NCBI GenBank assembly: GCA_009702845.1
Contig: WLHG01000014.1
Location: 1-12,103, forward strand
Length of the DNA stretch: 12,103 nt
Origin: Actinomycetota bacterium
GTDB lineage: Bacteria > Actinomycetota > Actinomycetes > Nanopelagicales > Nanopelagicaceae
Reading direction: 5' to 3'
Of the stretch, positions 1 through 8,665 are shown one piece after another (the stretch's first letter is position 1; every line of letters begins with the position of its first letter). Made by a program: the position numbers and the translations under genes. Below the pieces are notes generated by a model. The model was not told the origin of the DNA. It was given only the letters and a program-made list of their open reading frames with translations, and made no database searches.

Positions 1-1
1 C

Positions 2-1548
<1,547 letters not shown>

Positions 1549-1554
1549 TTTCAC

Positions 1555-1809
1555 ATGACACTTAACGTCGAATTAGTATCGCCAACCCAGCGCGTGTGGT
1601 CAGGGGAGGCAACTTCAGTCTCTGCACGCACTATCGATGGCGATCTCGGCATTTTGACCGGGCACACACCTTTATTTGGTGTCCTAGTCGACGGAGTTGT
1701 AAGCATTACTGGTGTCGATGGAAGCACCTCTGACTTTAACGTCAGTGGTGGCTTCCTATCAGTTTCAAATAACCGAGTGTCGATTCTGACCGAAACGGTA
1801 AGTAATTAA
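1555..1809 (+). CDS. atpC: F1 ATP synthase epsilon subunit, short form lacking the C-terminal helical domain
   Basis: This is the epsilon subunit of F1, part of the rotor that links gamma to the c-ring. Its 84 residues cover only the N-terminal beta-sandwich. Visible family motifs are the opening LNVELVSPTQRVWSGEA, the segment DGDLGILTGHTPLFGVL (about 29-45), and a final strand VSGGFLSVSNNRVSILTETV. The usual subunit is about 120-140 residues and ends in a two-helix domain that can extend along gamma and inhibit ATP hydrolysis; that part is absent. The frame ends at a clean TAA. One base later comes the stop codon of the opposing glpX gene, and reading through the stop gives nothing epsilon-like, so this does not look like a fresh frameshift. 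It lies 6 bases after atpD. The family call is firm; loss of self-inhibition is inference. Confidence 0.95.
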   Translation: MTLNVELVSPTQRVWSGEATSVSARTIDGDLGILTGHTPLFGVLVDGVVSITGVDGSTSDFNVSGGFLSVSNNRVSILTETVSN

Positions 1810-1810
1810 C

Positions 1811-2731
1811 CTACTTTAGGTGATGCTCGGTTTCGATTACTCGAACTGTCTTTGACTGACCGCGCATCACAATCGACTGACTTACTGCGCCAAAACTTGT
1901 GTAGCGAATCCCCTTAATTAGTTCTCCATCAGTGATACCAGTTGCCGCTAAAAAGACATCTTCGGAGTTCACAAGATCCTTGGTGTACAGGATTGCACCA
2001 ACCGGTTTGCCATCCTCATATAACTGACTCTGTATAGCCCCACCTAAACAAATCATTGCCGCGGCGGCTATGACACCTTCTGGTGTGCCGCCGATGCCCA
2101 TCAATAAATCTATTCCAGTATTGGGACGTGCTGCCTCAATTGCAGCTGCCACATCACCATCTTGAATTAAACGTATACGAGCACCTGCAGCGCGAATCTC
2201 AGCAATCAACTGTTCATGTCGTGGGCGATTTAATACAACGACCGTAACATCGCTGACCGCCAAGTTCTTTGCAGTTGCAACGGATTGAATATTATGGGCG
2301 ACAGAGGCTTTGATATCAATAACATGGGCCGCCTCTGCCCCAGTGACGATTTTGTTCATGTAAAAGGAGGTCTTCGGATCAAACATCGTTCCGCGCGGAG
2401 ATAATGCAATAACGGAAATTGCGCCATTCATTCCATTTGCAGTCAGCGATGTACCATCAATGGGATCAACTGCCACATCACAGGATGGTCCCTCTTGATT
2501 ACCTACGTGCTCGCCATTATGGAGCATTGGGGCGTTATCTTTTTCACCCTCGCCAATTACCACGACACCGGACATGTCAACGGTATTAATCATTTCGCGC
2601 ATCGCTTCGACAGCGGCTTTGTCGGCGAGGTTCTTCTGACCACGACCCACCCAAGGAGCTGCCGCAATTGCAGCGGTTTCAGTTACTCGAATCAACTCGA
2701 GGGCCAAGTTGCGATCTGGAATGGGTGACAT
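1811..2731 (-). CDS. glpX: Fructose-1,6-bisphosphatase, class II (GlpX type)
   Basis: This enzyme hydrolyses fructose 1,6-bisphosphate to fructose 6-phosphate and phosphate, a key cytosolic step of gluconeogenesis. It is a metal-dependent enzyme of the lithium-sensitive phosphatase fold. Family motifs are [19 protein letters not shown] (27-45, with Asp37), [11 protein letters not shown] (60-70, metal-ligand Glu61 by comparison with E. coli GlpX), VDPIDGT (88-94, Asp89) and GIGGTPEGV (212-220, Glu218). The 306 residues are slightly short for the family (usually 320-340). The murA stop and the glpX start share one base as TAATG, and only a weak GTGAG sits upstream, so it is probably translated by coupling to murA. 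It runs tail to tail into atpC. GlpX is the usual sole FBPase of actinobacteria, so it is probably essential for growth on non-sugar carbon (inference). Confidence 0.96.
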   Translation of the reverse strand: MSPIPDRNLALELIRVTETAAIAAAPWVGRGQKNLADKAAVEAMREMINTVDMSGVVVIGEGEKDNAPMLHNGEHVGNQEGPSCDVAVDPIDGTSLTANGMNGAISVIALSPRGTMFDPKTSFYMNKIVTGAEAAHVIDIKASVAHNIQSVATAKNLAVSDVTVVVLNRPRHEQLIAEIRAAGARIRLIQDGDVAAAIEAARPNTGIDLLMGIGGTPEGVIAAAAMICLGGAIQSQLYEDGKPVGAILYTKDLVNSEDVFLAATGITDGELIKGIRYTSFGAVSQSIVMRGQSKTVRVIETEHHLK

Positions 2732-3990
2732 TATTCGCGTCTCACTTTCGCTCCTAGGGACACTAGCTGCTCTGCAAAATAAGGATAACCACGATCGACG
2801 TGAAATGCTTGATCGATGGTTGTTTCGCCTTCACTTACTAAGGCGGCCAAAATCAAGCCAGCCCCAGCACGGATATCGGTGGCCTCAACTGGTGCACTCG
2901 AAAGCTCTTGTACGCCTTCAATGGAGGCATGATGACCATCAACGGAAATCTGAGCGCCCAGACGAATTAATTCATTGACAAACATAAACCGTGATTCAAA
3001 AACATTTTCAGTTACCAAAGAATGACCATCGGCGATTGAATTCAGCGCAATGACCATCGGCAATAAATCAGTTGGAAAGCCGGGGTAGGGCAGGGTTGCG
3101 ACATCTATCGCCCGTGGTCTTGAATCCATCCGAACTCGAATGCCATCGGCGGTAGTTGTCACGATTGCTCCAGCACTCGCAAGCTTTTCAAGTGGAAGCT
3201 CTAAGTCACCTGCCCGTGCTCCGTGAATTGTGATGTCACCTTGTGTCATCGCCGCAGCAAATGCCCAAGTTCCGGTAATGATTCGATCAGGTATCGTTGC
3301 ATGAGTAGTTGGTCTTAGTTTTTCGACACCCGTAATAGTTATAAGCGGAGTACCTAGTCCAACAATTTGAGCGCCCATTGAGATTAGAAACTCGCCAAGG
3401 TCAACGACGTCGGGTTCGCGAGCGGCGTTATCAATTCTCGTAACACCTTTTGCCAGGACTGCGGCGGTCATAATATTTTCAGTGGCACCAACGCTGGGGA
3501 AATCTAACTCGACCATCGCCCCGATTAATCCAGTGGGTGCCTCGGCCATCACATAGCCATGTTCGATATGTGCATTAGCACCTAGTGAAGTTAAGCCTTT
3601 GATATGAAAATCTAATCCTCGAGAGCCAATCGCATCGCCACCAGGCAGAGCAACTTCAGCTTTGCCGATGCGAGCGACTAAGGGACCCAAAACATTTATT
3701 GAGGCGCGCATCCTGCGAACTAAATCGTAATCTGCGCGGTGGCCTGGAATAGCTGGGACATCGATAGTAACTCGATCACCTGTATGGACAACTGTGCAGC
3801 CTAATCGCGTTAACAAATCAGACATGATGTCAACGTCAGCGATTTCTGGCACGTTACTAATAGTTGTCTTACCTTCGGCCAAAAGCGCGGCCGCCATGAG
3901 TTTTAATACTGAGTTTTTGGCGCCCGTTACAGTGACTTCACCGCGTAGGTGGGCACCACCGGTGACGTGGAAACGATCCAGAGATGCCAT
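2731..3990 (-). CDS. murA: UDP-N-acetylglucosamine 1-carboxyvinyltransferase (MurA) with Asp in place of the catalytic Cys
   Basis: MurA transfers enolpyruvate from PEP to UDP-GlcNAc, the first committed step of peptidoglycan synthesis, in the cytosol. The 419 residues match the family length. The opening [20 protein letters not shown] carries Lys25 (Lys22 in E. coli). The catalytic loop reads [10 protein letters not shown] (115-124), with Asp119 where most bacteria have Cys (Cys115 in E. coli). FPTDLLP (305-311) supplies Asp308 (Asp305 in E. coli), and the C-terminal HVDRGYPYF holds the substrate-binding Arg. Cys-to-Asp is known in Mycobacterium tuberculosis and Chlamydia MurA and gives intrinsic fosfomycin resistance while keeping activity; resistance here is inferred. 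It is the first gene of a murA-glpX unit, with a predicted leaderless promoter shared back to back with the adenosyltransferase gene. Confidence 0.97.
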   Translation of the reverse strand: MASLDRFHVTGGAHLRGEVTVTGAKNSVLKLMAAALLAEGKTTISNVPEIADVDIMSDLLTRLGCTVVHTGDRVTIDVPAIPGHRADYDLVRRMRASINVLGPLVARIGKAEVALPGGDAIGSRGLDFHIKGLTSLGANAHIEHGYVMAEAPTGLIGAMVELDFPSVGATENIMTAAVLAKGVTRIDNAAREPDVVDLGEFLISMGAQIVGLGTPLITITGVEKLRPTTHATIPDRIITGTWAFAAAMTQGDITIHGARAGDLELPLEKLASAGAIVTTTADGIRVRMDSRPRAIDVATLPYPGFPTDLLPMVIALNSIADGHSLVTENVFESRFMFVNELIRLGAQISVDGHHASIEGVQELSSAPVEATDIRAGAGLILAALVSEGETTIDQAFHVDRGYPYFAEQLVSLGAKVRRE

Positions 3991-3996
3991 GGCCGC

Positions 3997-4002
3997 AGTC
4001 TA
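3997..4002 (-). promoter_or_regulatory. murA: Predicted leaderless promoter of murA (-10 box)
   Basis: On the minus strand the hexamer TAGACT (consensus TAnnnT) ends exactly 6 bases before the murA ATG, which places the transcription start on the A of ATG. A weak -35 candidate, TTAACC, lies at 4021-4026 with an 18-base spacer, inside the divergent gene. There is no Shine-Dalgarno sequence and no room for one if transcription starts there. Confidence 0.6.
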
Positions 4003-4006
4003 CTTA

Positions 4007-4012
4007 TAGGCT
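4007..4012 (+). promoter_or_regulatory. pduO: Predicted leaderless promoter of the cobalamin adenosyltransferase gene (-10 box)
   Basis: TAGGCT (consensus TAnnnT) ends 6 bases before the ATG at 4019, the same spacing as on the opposite strand for murA. I see no clear -35 at 17-18 bases. Only 4 bases separate this box from the murA -10 box, so RNA polymerase could hardly occupy both sites at once. Confidence 0.55.
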
Positions 4013-4018
4013 ACGGGC

Positions 4019-4591
4019 ATGGTTAATTTAACGCGTATTTACACCAAGACTGGCGATGATGGCACGACATCTCTTGGAGACATGAGCCGTACATCAAAGA
4101 ATGATCCACGCCTTGAGGCATATGCCACCGTCGATGAAGCTAACTCCTCTATCGGTGTCGTTCTTTCCACTGACGAGTTAAGTGAATCTGTTCGCGCACT
4201 TTTGGTCCGAATTCAAAATGACTTATTTGATGTAGGTGCCGATTTATGTACGCCCATAGTTGACTCTCCAGCCTTTGAGCCATTGAGAGTTTTAGAGTCG
4301 CAAGTGGTGTTTTTGGAGGAGCAGATAGATCTTTACAACGCAGATCTTGAATCTCTTCGCTCCTTTGTATTGCCATCAGGTACTGCCGCAGCAGCGCACT
4401 TACATGTAGCTCGAACCGTGGTTCGACGAGCCGAGCGATGCACTTGGGCGGCAATTCACGCATTTGGTGGTGGCGTCAGCCCGATCACTGCAAAGTATTT
4501 AAATCGCTGCTCTGATCTTCTCTTTGTTTTAGCCCGATACTCCAATAAAGAGCGTGGAGATCAACTCTGGGTACCAGGTGCTAATCGCTAA
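4019..4591 (+). CDS. pduO: Cob(I)alamin adenosyltransferase, PduO/MMAB type
   Basis: This cytosolic enzyme attaches the 5'-deoxyadenosyl group of ATP to cob(I)alamin to make adenosylcobalamin, the cofactor of enzymes such as methylmalonyl-CoA mutase and B12-dependent ribonucleotide reductase. Its 190 residues match the family. The ATP-binding N-terminus reads TRIYTKTGDDGTTSLGDMSR (5-24). The helix at 128-140 contains RTVVRRAER, equivalent to the disease-hotspot helix of human MMAB, and YLNRCSDLLFVLAR (160-173) is the other signature. The normal LPGG turn is LPSG here (118-121). The symbol is a family label; the same gene is also called cobO or mmaB in actinobacteria. It sits divergent from murA, a common actinobacterial neighbourhood, with no other B12 gene nearby. 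Its stop codon overlaps that of the opposing secreted-protein gene. Confidence 0.94.
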   Translation: MVNLTRIYTKTGDDGTTSLGDMSRTSKNDPRLEAYATVDEANSSIGVVLSTDELSESVRALLVRIQNDLFDVGADLCTPIVDSPAFEPLRVLESQVVFLEEQIDLYNADLESLRSFVLPSGTAAAAHLHVARTVVRRAERCTWAAIHAFGGGVSPITAKYLNRCSDLLFVLARYSNKERGDQLWVPGANR

Positions 4592-5181
4592 TTATTAATC
4601 GCTGAATATGTGGATGAGGGAATCTTTTCACTCGTTGCATCATGATGACAGTTAGCAGAGATTCCAGAGACTACCCGATTTAACTCGAGGGGCTCTTGGC
4701 TTATCAAGAGAACAGTTGTTATTACCTTGGGTCCCGTCTCCTTCACTAATGTTCGAATGTTTCCAAAAGTAACCAAAGTTTGATCATCGGCTTCACCCAC
4801 AAGTTTTGCTGTGATCTCCCACCAGGTACATCCATTAAGCGATGCAACTTGAACACCTCTACATGAATACTTTTCGCAGATTGGCACACCATCTACAAGT
4901 TGGGCTAACTGACGAGTAAGAACCACGCTATTTGAAACAATTCCAACTAGCTCTTTTGTCGTTGGAATCTTGGCATAAACCTCACCATTGGATTTGAAAC
5001 CAGCAGGAGGCCACTTAGGTGGTGGAGAGGGCGATAGCTTTGATTTCTTCTTAACGACAGGCTTCTTAGCCGGGGCCGCTTTTTTAGTCGCCGTGACCTT
5101 AGGAGCTGGTGACTTAGTGGCTCCCTGAGCCGCAGGAGATATGAGTGCGGCGACTACGAGCAGTGCGATTAAACGCTTAAT
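4588..5181 (-). CDS. Secreted protein of unknown family in the ABC exporter operon, probable ATT start codon
   Basis: I recognise no named family. The open frame continues well upstream of the nearest GTG (4926) and encodes an ideal signal peptide that begins exactly at an ATT codon (5181-5179): initiator, then KRLIALLVVAALISPAAQGA, with likely signal-peptidase I cleavage after AQG-A or nearby. No ATG, GTG or TTG occurs in frame between this point and the next in-frame stop upstream, so ATT is the best start candidate. A Lys/Ala/Pro-rich linker follows (22-60, with KKAAPAKKPVVKKK at 33-46), then a globular part (about 62-190) with four cysteines (102, 107, 118, 178), a TWWE motif (119-122) and a CHHD motif (178-181). 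Four cysteines outside the membrane suggest disulfides or metal binding. The start overlaps the permease stop by 5 bases, implying coupled translation as the third gene of the exporter operon. The total is 197 residues. The frame and secretion are well supported; the exact start and function are not. Confidence 0.75.
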   Translation of the reverse strand: MKRLIALLVVAALISPAAQGATKSPAPKVTATKKAAPAKKPVVKKKSKLSPSPPPKWPPAGFKSNGEVYAKIPTTKELVGIVSNSVVLTRQLAQLVDGVPICEKYSCRGVQVASLNGCTWWEITAKLVGEADDQTLVTFGNIRTLVKETGPKVITTVLLISQEPLELNRVVSGISANCHHDATSEKIPSSTYSAINN

Positions 5182-5971
5182 CTCGGTCCCACTTGAATTT
5201 ACGGACGGAGAAGAAGATTCCGATGATGAGCCAGATAACTAGAACGGCAAAGGTCCGCTCATTTTCCCAAGATTTTGCTACCTCTTGAGTCGCAAAAGAA
5301 TCGGGTAAGAAAACCGAACGCATTCCTTGGGTAAGCCATTTAAGAGGGAAGATTGAGGCAAACTGTTGCATCCAAGAAGGAAGTTGAGTAAAGATAAAGA
5401 AGACTCCACTAAAGAACTGCAAAATAATGACAATAGGGGAGACAACGGCAGATGCACCGCGGCCACTCTTTGGAATGACCGAGAAAGCGATTCCGAGCGC
5501 AGTTGAGCAGGCACTTCCTAAGAGCGTCAACCATGCAAATGTGATCCACTTGTTAATATCGCTTGGCATAGCGATACCGAAGAATGCGGCGCCAACACCG
5601 AGCAGCATAAGAATCTGAACAACCATACTTACAAAAACCAGGATTGCCTTTCCAATGAAATAACTTGACGCCGGCATTGGAGTTCCGCGAAGGCGCTTGA
5701 GTGCACCGAAATCGCGCTCCAGTGGAATTGTGATTGCCAAGCCTTGGAACCCTGTATTTACCAGACCTGAAGCGATCATTCCGGCAAGGAAGTATTGAGA
5801 GAAAGTTACATTGGGTGCAATTGTGTCGGAAAATACTGAGCCAAAAATTACAAGGAGAATTACTGGAAATAAGAGAGTAAAGATGACAGATTCGCGTTGG
5901 CGGAGAAACTGTCGAATCTCTAATCCGCCTCGGCGGATACCTAGGGAAAGCGCAGTAGGAATCTTATTCAT
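5177..5971 (-). CDS. ABC-2 type exporter permease
   Basis: This is the membrane half of an ABC exporter. It has 264 residues, the usual length for ABC-2 permeases of the DrrB type. A cytoplasmic amphipathic start (RRGGLEIRQFLRQRES, 13-28) is followed by about six membrane segments near 29-48, 59-79, 104-132, 142-165, 173-194 and 240-256. The loop LKRLRGTPMP (91-100) is a hallmark of this family, where it contacts the ATPase. Its ATG lies inside the end of the ATPase gene (ATGAATAA, 8-base overlap), so the two are translationally coupled. Its own stop overlaps the start of the secreted-protein gene. The substrate cannot be read from the sequence; drugs, lipids and polysaccharide precursors are all possible in this family. 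Confidence 0.92.
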   Translation of the reverse strand: MNKIPTALSLGIRRGGLEIRQFLRQRESVIFTLLFPVILLVIFGSVFSDTIAPNVTFSQYFLAGMIASGLVNTGFQGLAITIPLERDFGALKRLRGTPMPASSYFIGKAILVFVSMVVQILMLLGVGAAFFGIAMPSDINKWITFAWLTLLGSACSTALGIAFSVIPKSGRGASAVVSPIVIILQFFSGVFFIFTQLPSWMQQFASIFPLKWLTQGMRSVFLPDSFATQEVAKSWENERTFAVLVIWLIIGIFFSVRKFKWDRD

Positions 5972-6815
5972 GGGTTAAACCAATCATCGTCAAATATATA
6001 TCTTCCAGAGAAGGTCGAGTAACGGTCAACTCAGGAATCTCGCCGTTAAAATGCGTCATTAGATTCCGCACTAAAGCCGTTGGATTATTGGTTGCCTCTG
6101 ATTTGGTTTCAATACCATCACGCCATGTGACTAATGCTTGAGCGGTACTGCGTCCACCTAGTTCGGCAGGTGTTGCAATTTCGAGTATCTGACCATTGTT
6201 AATCACGCCCACACGATCAGCTAGAGCTTCTGCCTCATCTAAATAGTGAGTAGTTAAAAGGATTGTTGTCCCATTTCCGCGGAGCTTTTGAATGAGCGCC
6301 CAAAAAGAGCGACGTGCTTCGGGGTCAAAGCCCGTTGTGGGCTCATCGAGAAAGAGAAGTTCTGGGTTGCCGATGATGCCAAGTGCGACATCAAGACGGC
6401 GACGTTGACCTCCAGAGAGCTTTCGAATGAGTGAGCCGGCTTTTTCATCCAGTCCTACAGAGTTAATCACCTCCGCGACGTTGCGCGGATTGGAGTAATA
6501 ACCGCTGAAATGCTCAATGGTTTCGATAACCGTTAAATCACCCGAATCCGATGTTGACTGCAAAACAATACCGATCCGATTACGCCATTCGCGTGCTGCA
6601 TGGCCCTCCTCGCGTGGATCAAAACCTAATACGCTCACATCGCCACTATCGCGCGATCTAAAACCTTCAAGGATTTCAACGGCGGTAGTCTTGCCTGCAC
6701 CATTTGGACCTAGGAGGGCAAATATTTCACCGGTGGCGATTGTGAGATCGATTCCTTGAACTGCATGGACGTCGCCATAGCTTTTTCTTAATCCAGTGAC
6801 CTCAATCGCGTTCAT
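5964..6815 (-). CDS. ABC exporter ATP-binding protein (DrrA-like)
   Basis: This is the ATPase that drives the adjacent permease. Its 283 residues contain all nucleotide-binding motifs: Walker A GPNGAGKT (36-43), the Q-loop at Gln86, the ABC signature LSGGQ (133-137), Walker B LLFLDE (153-158), the D-loop around 162-164 and the switch His190 in TTHYLDEAE. The region after 225 (WRDGIETKSE and, near the end, RPSLEDIYLTMIG) is the C-terminal extension typical of daunorubicin-resistance-type (DrrA) and other ABC-2 exporter ATPases. It is the first gene of a three-gene operon with the permease and the secreted protein, and has a strong predicted leaderless promoter immediately upstream. It probably works as a dimer with two permease copies. 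The class is certain; the substrate is unknown. Confidence 0.95.
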   Translation of the reverse strand: MNAIEVTGLRKSYGDVHAVQGIDLTIATGEIFALLGPNGAGKTTAVEILEGFRSRDSGDVSVLGFDPREEGHAAREWRNRIGIVLQSTSDSGDLTVIETIEHFSGYYSNPRNVAEVINSVGLDEKAGSLIRKLSGGQRRRLDVALGIIGNPELLFLDEPTTGFDPEARRSFWALIQKLRGNGTTILLTTHYLDEAEALADRVGVINNGQILEIATPAELGGRSTAQALVTWRDGIETKSEATNNPTALVRNLMTHFNGEIPELTVTRPSLEDIYLTMIGLTHE

Positions 6816-6821
6816 AGTCGG

Positions 6822-6831
6822 ATAGTACTAT
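6822..6831. promoter_or_regulatory. Palindromic -10 region between the ABC operon and the zinc-ribbon gene
   Basis: The 10-base perfect palindrome ATAGTACTAT reads TACTAT as a -10 box on both strands. On the minus strand the box (6822-6827) ends 6 bases before the ABC ATPase ATG, giving a leaderless start. On the plus strand TACTAT lies at 6826-6831 and a second box, TAAAAT, at 6833-6838, followed by the zinc-ribbon gene. The site may be a bidirectional promoter element or also an operator. Confidence 0.5.
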
Positions 6832-6832
6832 G

Positions 6833-6851
6833 TAAAATACTGTGAGAAAAT
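6833..6851 (+). promoter_or_regulatory. Candidate promoter elements for the zinc-ribbon gene
   Basis: Two -10 candidates precede the ATG at 6858. TAAAAT (6833-6838) is close to consensus and would give a leader of roughly a dozen bases. GAAAAT (6846-6851) has one mismatch to TAnnnT but ends 6 bases before ATG, the spacing seen at other genes here. The sequence alone does not decide between them. Confidence 0.4.
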
Positions 6852-6857
6852 ATCCCC

Positions 6858-7169
6858 ATGAGTCCGCGCAGGAACTACCCCAAGAATAAGCGGCCGAAAT
6901 CCGATGAACGCGATATCGCTACATCCAACCAGACTTTTGAAGAGCATCAAGAAGGCCTTTATACGGTCCGTAAATTAACAGGTTCGGGATCGACTAAACC
7001 ATATCGCTGCCCCGGATGTGATCAGATGATTCCGCTAGCGATTCCACATATTGTTGCCTGGCTAGAAGATGATGAAGAGAGTCGTCGTCATTGGCATAGT
7101 GCATGTTGGGCAAAGAAAGATAAGCGCAGACCTAATACAGAGCGAACGCGAAACGCTCCAAGGTATTAA
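6858..7169 (+). CDS. Small actinobacterial zinc-ribbon-like protein of unknown function
   Basis: This is a 103-residue protein with a basic start (MSPRRNYPKNKRPK) and a basic tail. The core reads YRCPGCDQMIPLAIPHIVAW (49-68), followed by an acidic stretch and HWHSACW (78-84). Cys51 and Cys54 together with His80 and Cys83 form a CxxC...HxxC pattern, with His64 and His78 as extra possible ligands, so it probably binds one zinc ion. I recall this conserved core from small actinobacterial proteins often labelled ATP/GTP-binding, but there is no Walker motif here, so I would not adopt that name. A basic protein with a zinc knuckle could bind nucleic acid (inference). It is divergent from the ABC exporter operon and converges on the aldehyde dehydrogenase with 12 bases between stops. 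It is clearly a gene; its function is not known to me. Confidence 0.85.
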   Translation: MSPRRNYPKNKRPKSDERDIATSNQTFEEHQEGLYTVRKLTGSGSTKPYRCPGCDQMIPLAIPHIVAWLEDDEESRRHWHSACWAKKDKRRPNTERTRNAPRY

Positions 7170-7181
7170 CGTCATTCGCTT

Positions 7182-8663
7182 TTAACCTAAACGCCCTTTA
7201 AGCATCTTAGTTAACCTAATTACTAATGCATCATCTTGGGGACGGCGTTTGAAACTTAAGAACTTCAGAGGTAAGTAAAAGCGAGTCCGTACAACGGTGC
7301 GGGCAAATGTGTACTCCAAGAGCCCTTCAGGTCCATGTACCCGGCCTGAGCCGCTATCTTTTACTCCACCGAAGGGCACTGAAGCGATAGCTGCGAATGC
7401 AAAAGTTGAGTTAATTGCGACCATGCCGCACTGCAACTGCGAGGCGATTTTCTTGCCCTTTCGCTTCGACCAGACATTGGCGCCAAGGCCATAGCGTGAC
7501 GCATTTGAAAGATCGATAGCTTCGCGCATCGTTGCAACGCGATTAATAATAATTATTGGACCAAATGTCTCCTCACGTACGGCCGTTGAATTCTCTGGAA
7601 CATCAATGAGGACAACTGGTTGTACGAAAGGCGCTGCAACTGATTTAGGGCCACCATAGACACACGTTCCGCCATCGGCGATTGCCGCTTTTATGTGGGA
7701 TTGAATAGTTTTAATTTGAGATGGCAGCGTTGCAGGTCCGTAGTTTGCTTCCCCTGGCGCGCCCGCATGAATCGTTGCCGCAAGTTCAATAGCCCGAGCA
7801 ATAAACTCATCGGCGACCAATTCTTCGACATATACACGCTCGGCACCGATGCATGACTGTCCGGCATTTGCCATGGCAGACCACATCGTTGCATCAACTG
7901 CTCGCTTAACATCGGCATCGGCTGCCACGATTACAGGATCTTTGCCACCGCACTCAAGAACGACCGGGACCATTACCGAGGCACATTGTGCGGCTACAAG
8001 CTTTGCCGTACGAGTTGAGCCAGTAAATGAGAGCTTGTCGATTCCACTTACACAGAGCGCTCCACCTGTTTCACCTAAACCTGTAATCGTTGTGAAGATA
8101 TCGGCGAAGGGTGCCACCTCATTAAAGCTCTCCTCCAACCACATTCCAACACCCGGCGTATATTCACTTGGTTTAAAGACAACGGTGTTTCCAGCGGCAA
8201 GTGCATATGAGATAGAGCCAATTGGAGTAAAGATTGGATAGTTCCATGGCCCAATAACACCGACTACACCCAATGGCGATCGCTCAACGGTCGCTGCCAT
8301 ATTTGCCATGAGTAATCCAGGACGGCGAAAAGATGTTCGCATGATCGATTCTGCGTGACGCGCAGCCCAACCGATGTGACTAACTGCGATACTGACTTCA
8401 AGTCTGGCATCGCTCATTGGCTTACCGGTCTCAAGGCTAATTAACTCGGCTATTTGATCGATGCGATTAATGATGAGCGAGCTCCATGCCAGTAACGTTT
8501 TCTTTCGCCCGGCAAAACCTAATCCCTGCCACTGCGCAGTTGCTGCGCGCGCATGGGAAACAACATCGGCAACTTCGCTCTTACTCATAATTGGGTAGGT
8601 ACCAATAACCTCATCATTGACGGGGTTATGTGAATTAAATGAGGGTTTACGTTTAGTTGCCAT
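7182..8663 (-). CDS. NAD(P)-dependent aldehyde dehydrogenase, possibly succinate-semialdehyde dehydrogenase
   Basis: This cytosolic enzyme oxidises an aldehyde to its carboxylic acid. It has 493 residues from the ATG at 8663, normal for the superfamily. Motifs are GPWNYPIF (138-145, oxyanion Asn141), VVFKPSEYTP (161-170, Lys164 at the cofactor), FTGSTRTA (213-220), the general base Glu237 in LECGGKDP, the catalytic Cys271 in NAGQSCIGAERV, and EETFGP in the C-terminal half. The overall style resembles actinobacterial GabD2-like enzymes, but the substrate cannot be fixed by eye. A TTG 30 bases upstream (8693) could extend the frame, but it lies inside the shared promoter region and adds a non-family leader, so I chose the ATG. 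It faces the alpha/beta hydrolase head to head. Confidence 0.93.
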   Translation of the reverse strand: MATKRKPSFNSHNPVNDEVIGTYPIMSKSEVADVVSHARAATAQWQGLGFAGRKKTLLAWSSLIINRIDQIAELISLETGKPMSDARLEVSIAVSHIGWAARHAESIMRTSFRRPGLLMANMAATVERSPLGVVGVIGPWNYPIFTPIGSISYALAAGNTVVFKPSEYTPGVGMWLEESFNEVAPFADIFTTITGLGETGGALCVSGIDKLSFTGSTRTAKLVAAQCASVMVPVVLECGGKDPVIVAADADVKRAVDATMWSAMANAGQSCIGAERVYVEELVADEFIARAIELAATIHAGAPGEANYGPATLPSQIKTIQSHIKAAIADGGTCVYGGPKSVAAPFVQPVVLIDVPENSTAVREETFGPIIIINRVATMREAIDLSNASRYGLGANVWSKRKGKKIASQLQCGMVAINSTFAFAAIASVPFGGVKDSGSGRVHGPEGLLEYTFARTVVRTRFYLPLKFLSFKRRPQDDALVIRLTKMLKGRLG

Positions 8664-8665
8664 GG

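Noticed and set aside
1810..1930. Possible remnant of the missing epsilon C-terminal domain beyond the atpC stop.
   Set aside because: Translating on in frame gives no helical epsilon-like sequence, and the region is explained by the conserved C-terminus of GlpX on the other strand.
4588..4926. A 112-residue cytosolic protein starting at GTG 4926.
   Set aside because: The same frame continues upstream into a linker and a convincing signal peptide, and the permease stop overlaps the beginning of that longer frame. The short form would also leave about 250 bases unexplained in an otherwise fully packed window.
7849..8241. A 130-codon open frame antisense to the aldehyde dehydrogenase.
   Set aside because: The opposite strand carries the catalytic Glu/Cys motifs of the dehydrogenase across this stretch. 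The antisense product has no recognisable motif and no promoter-like box.
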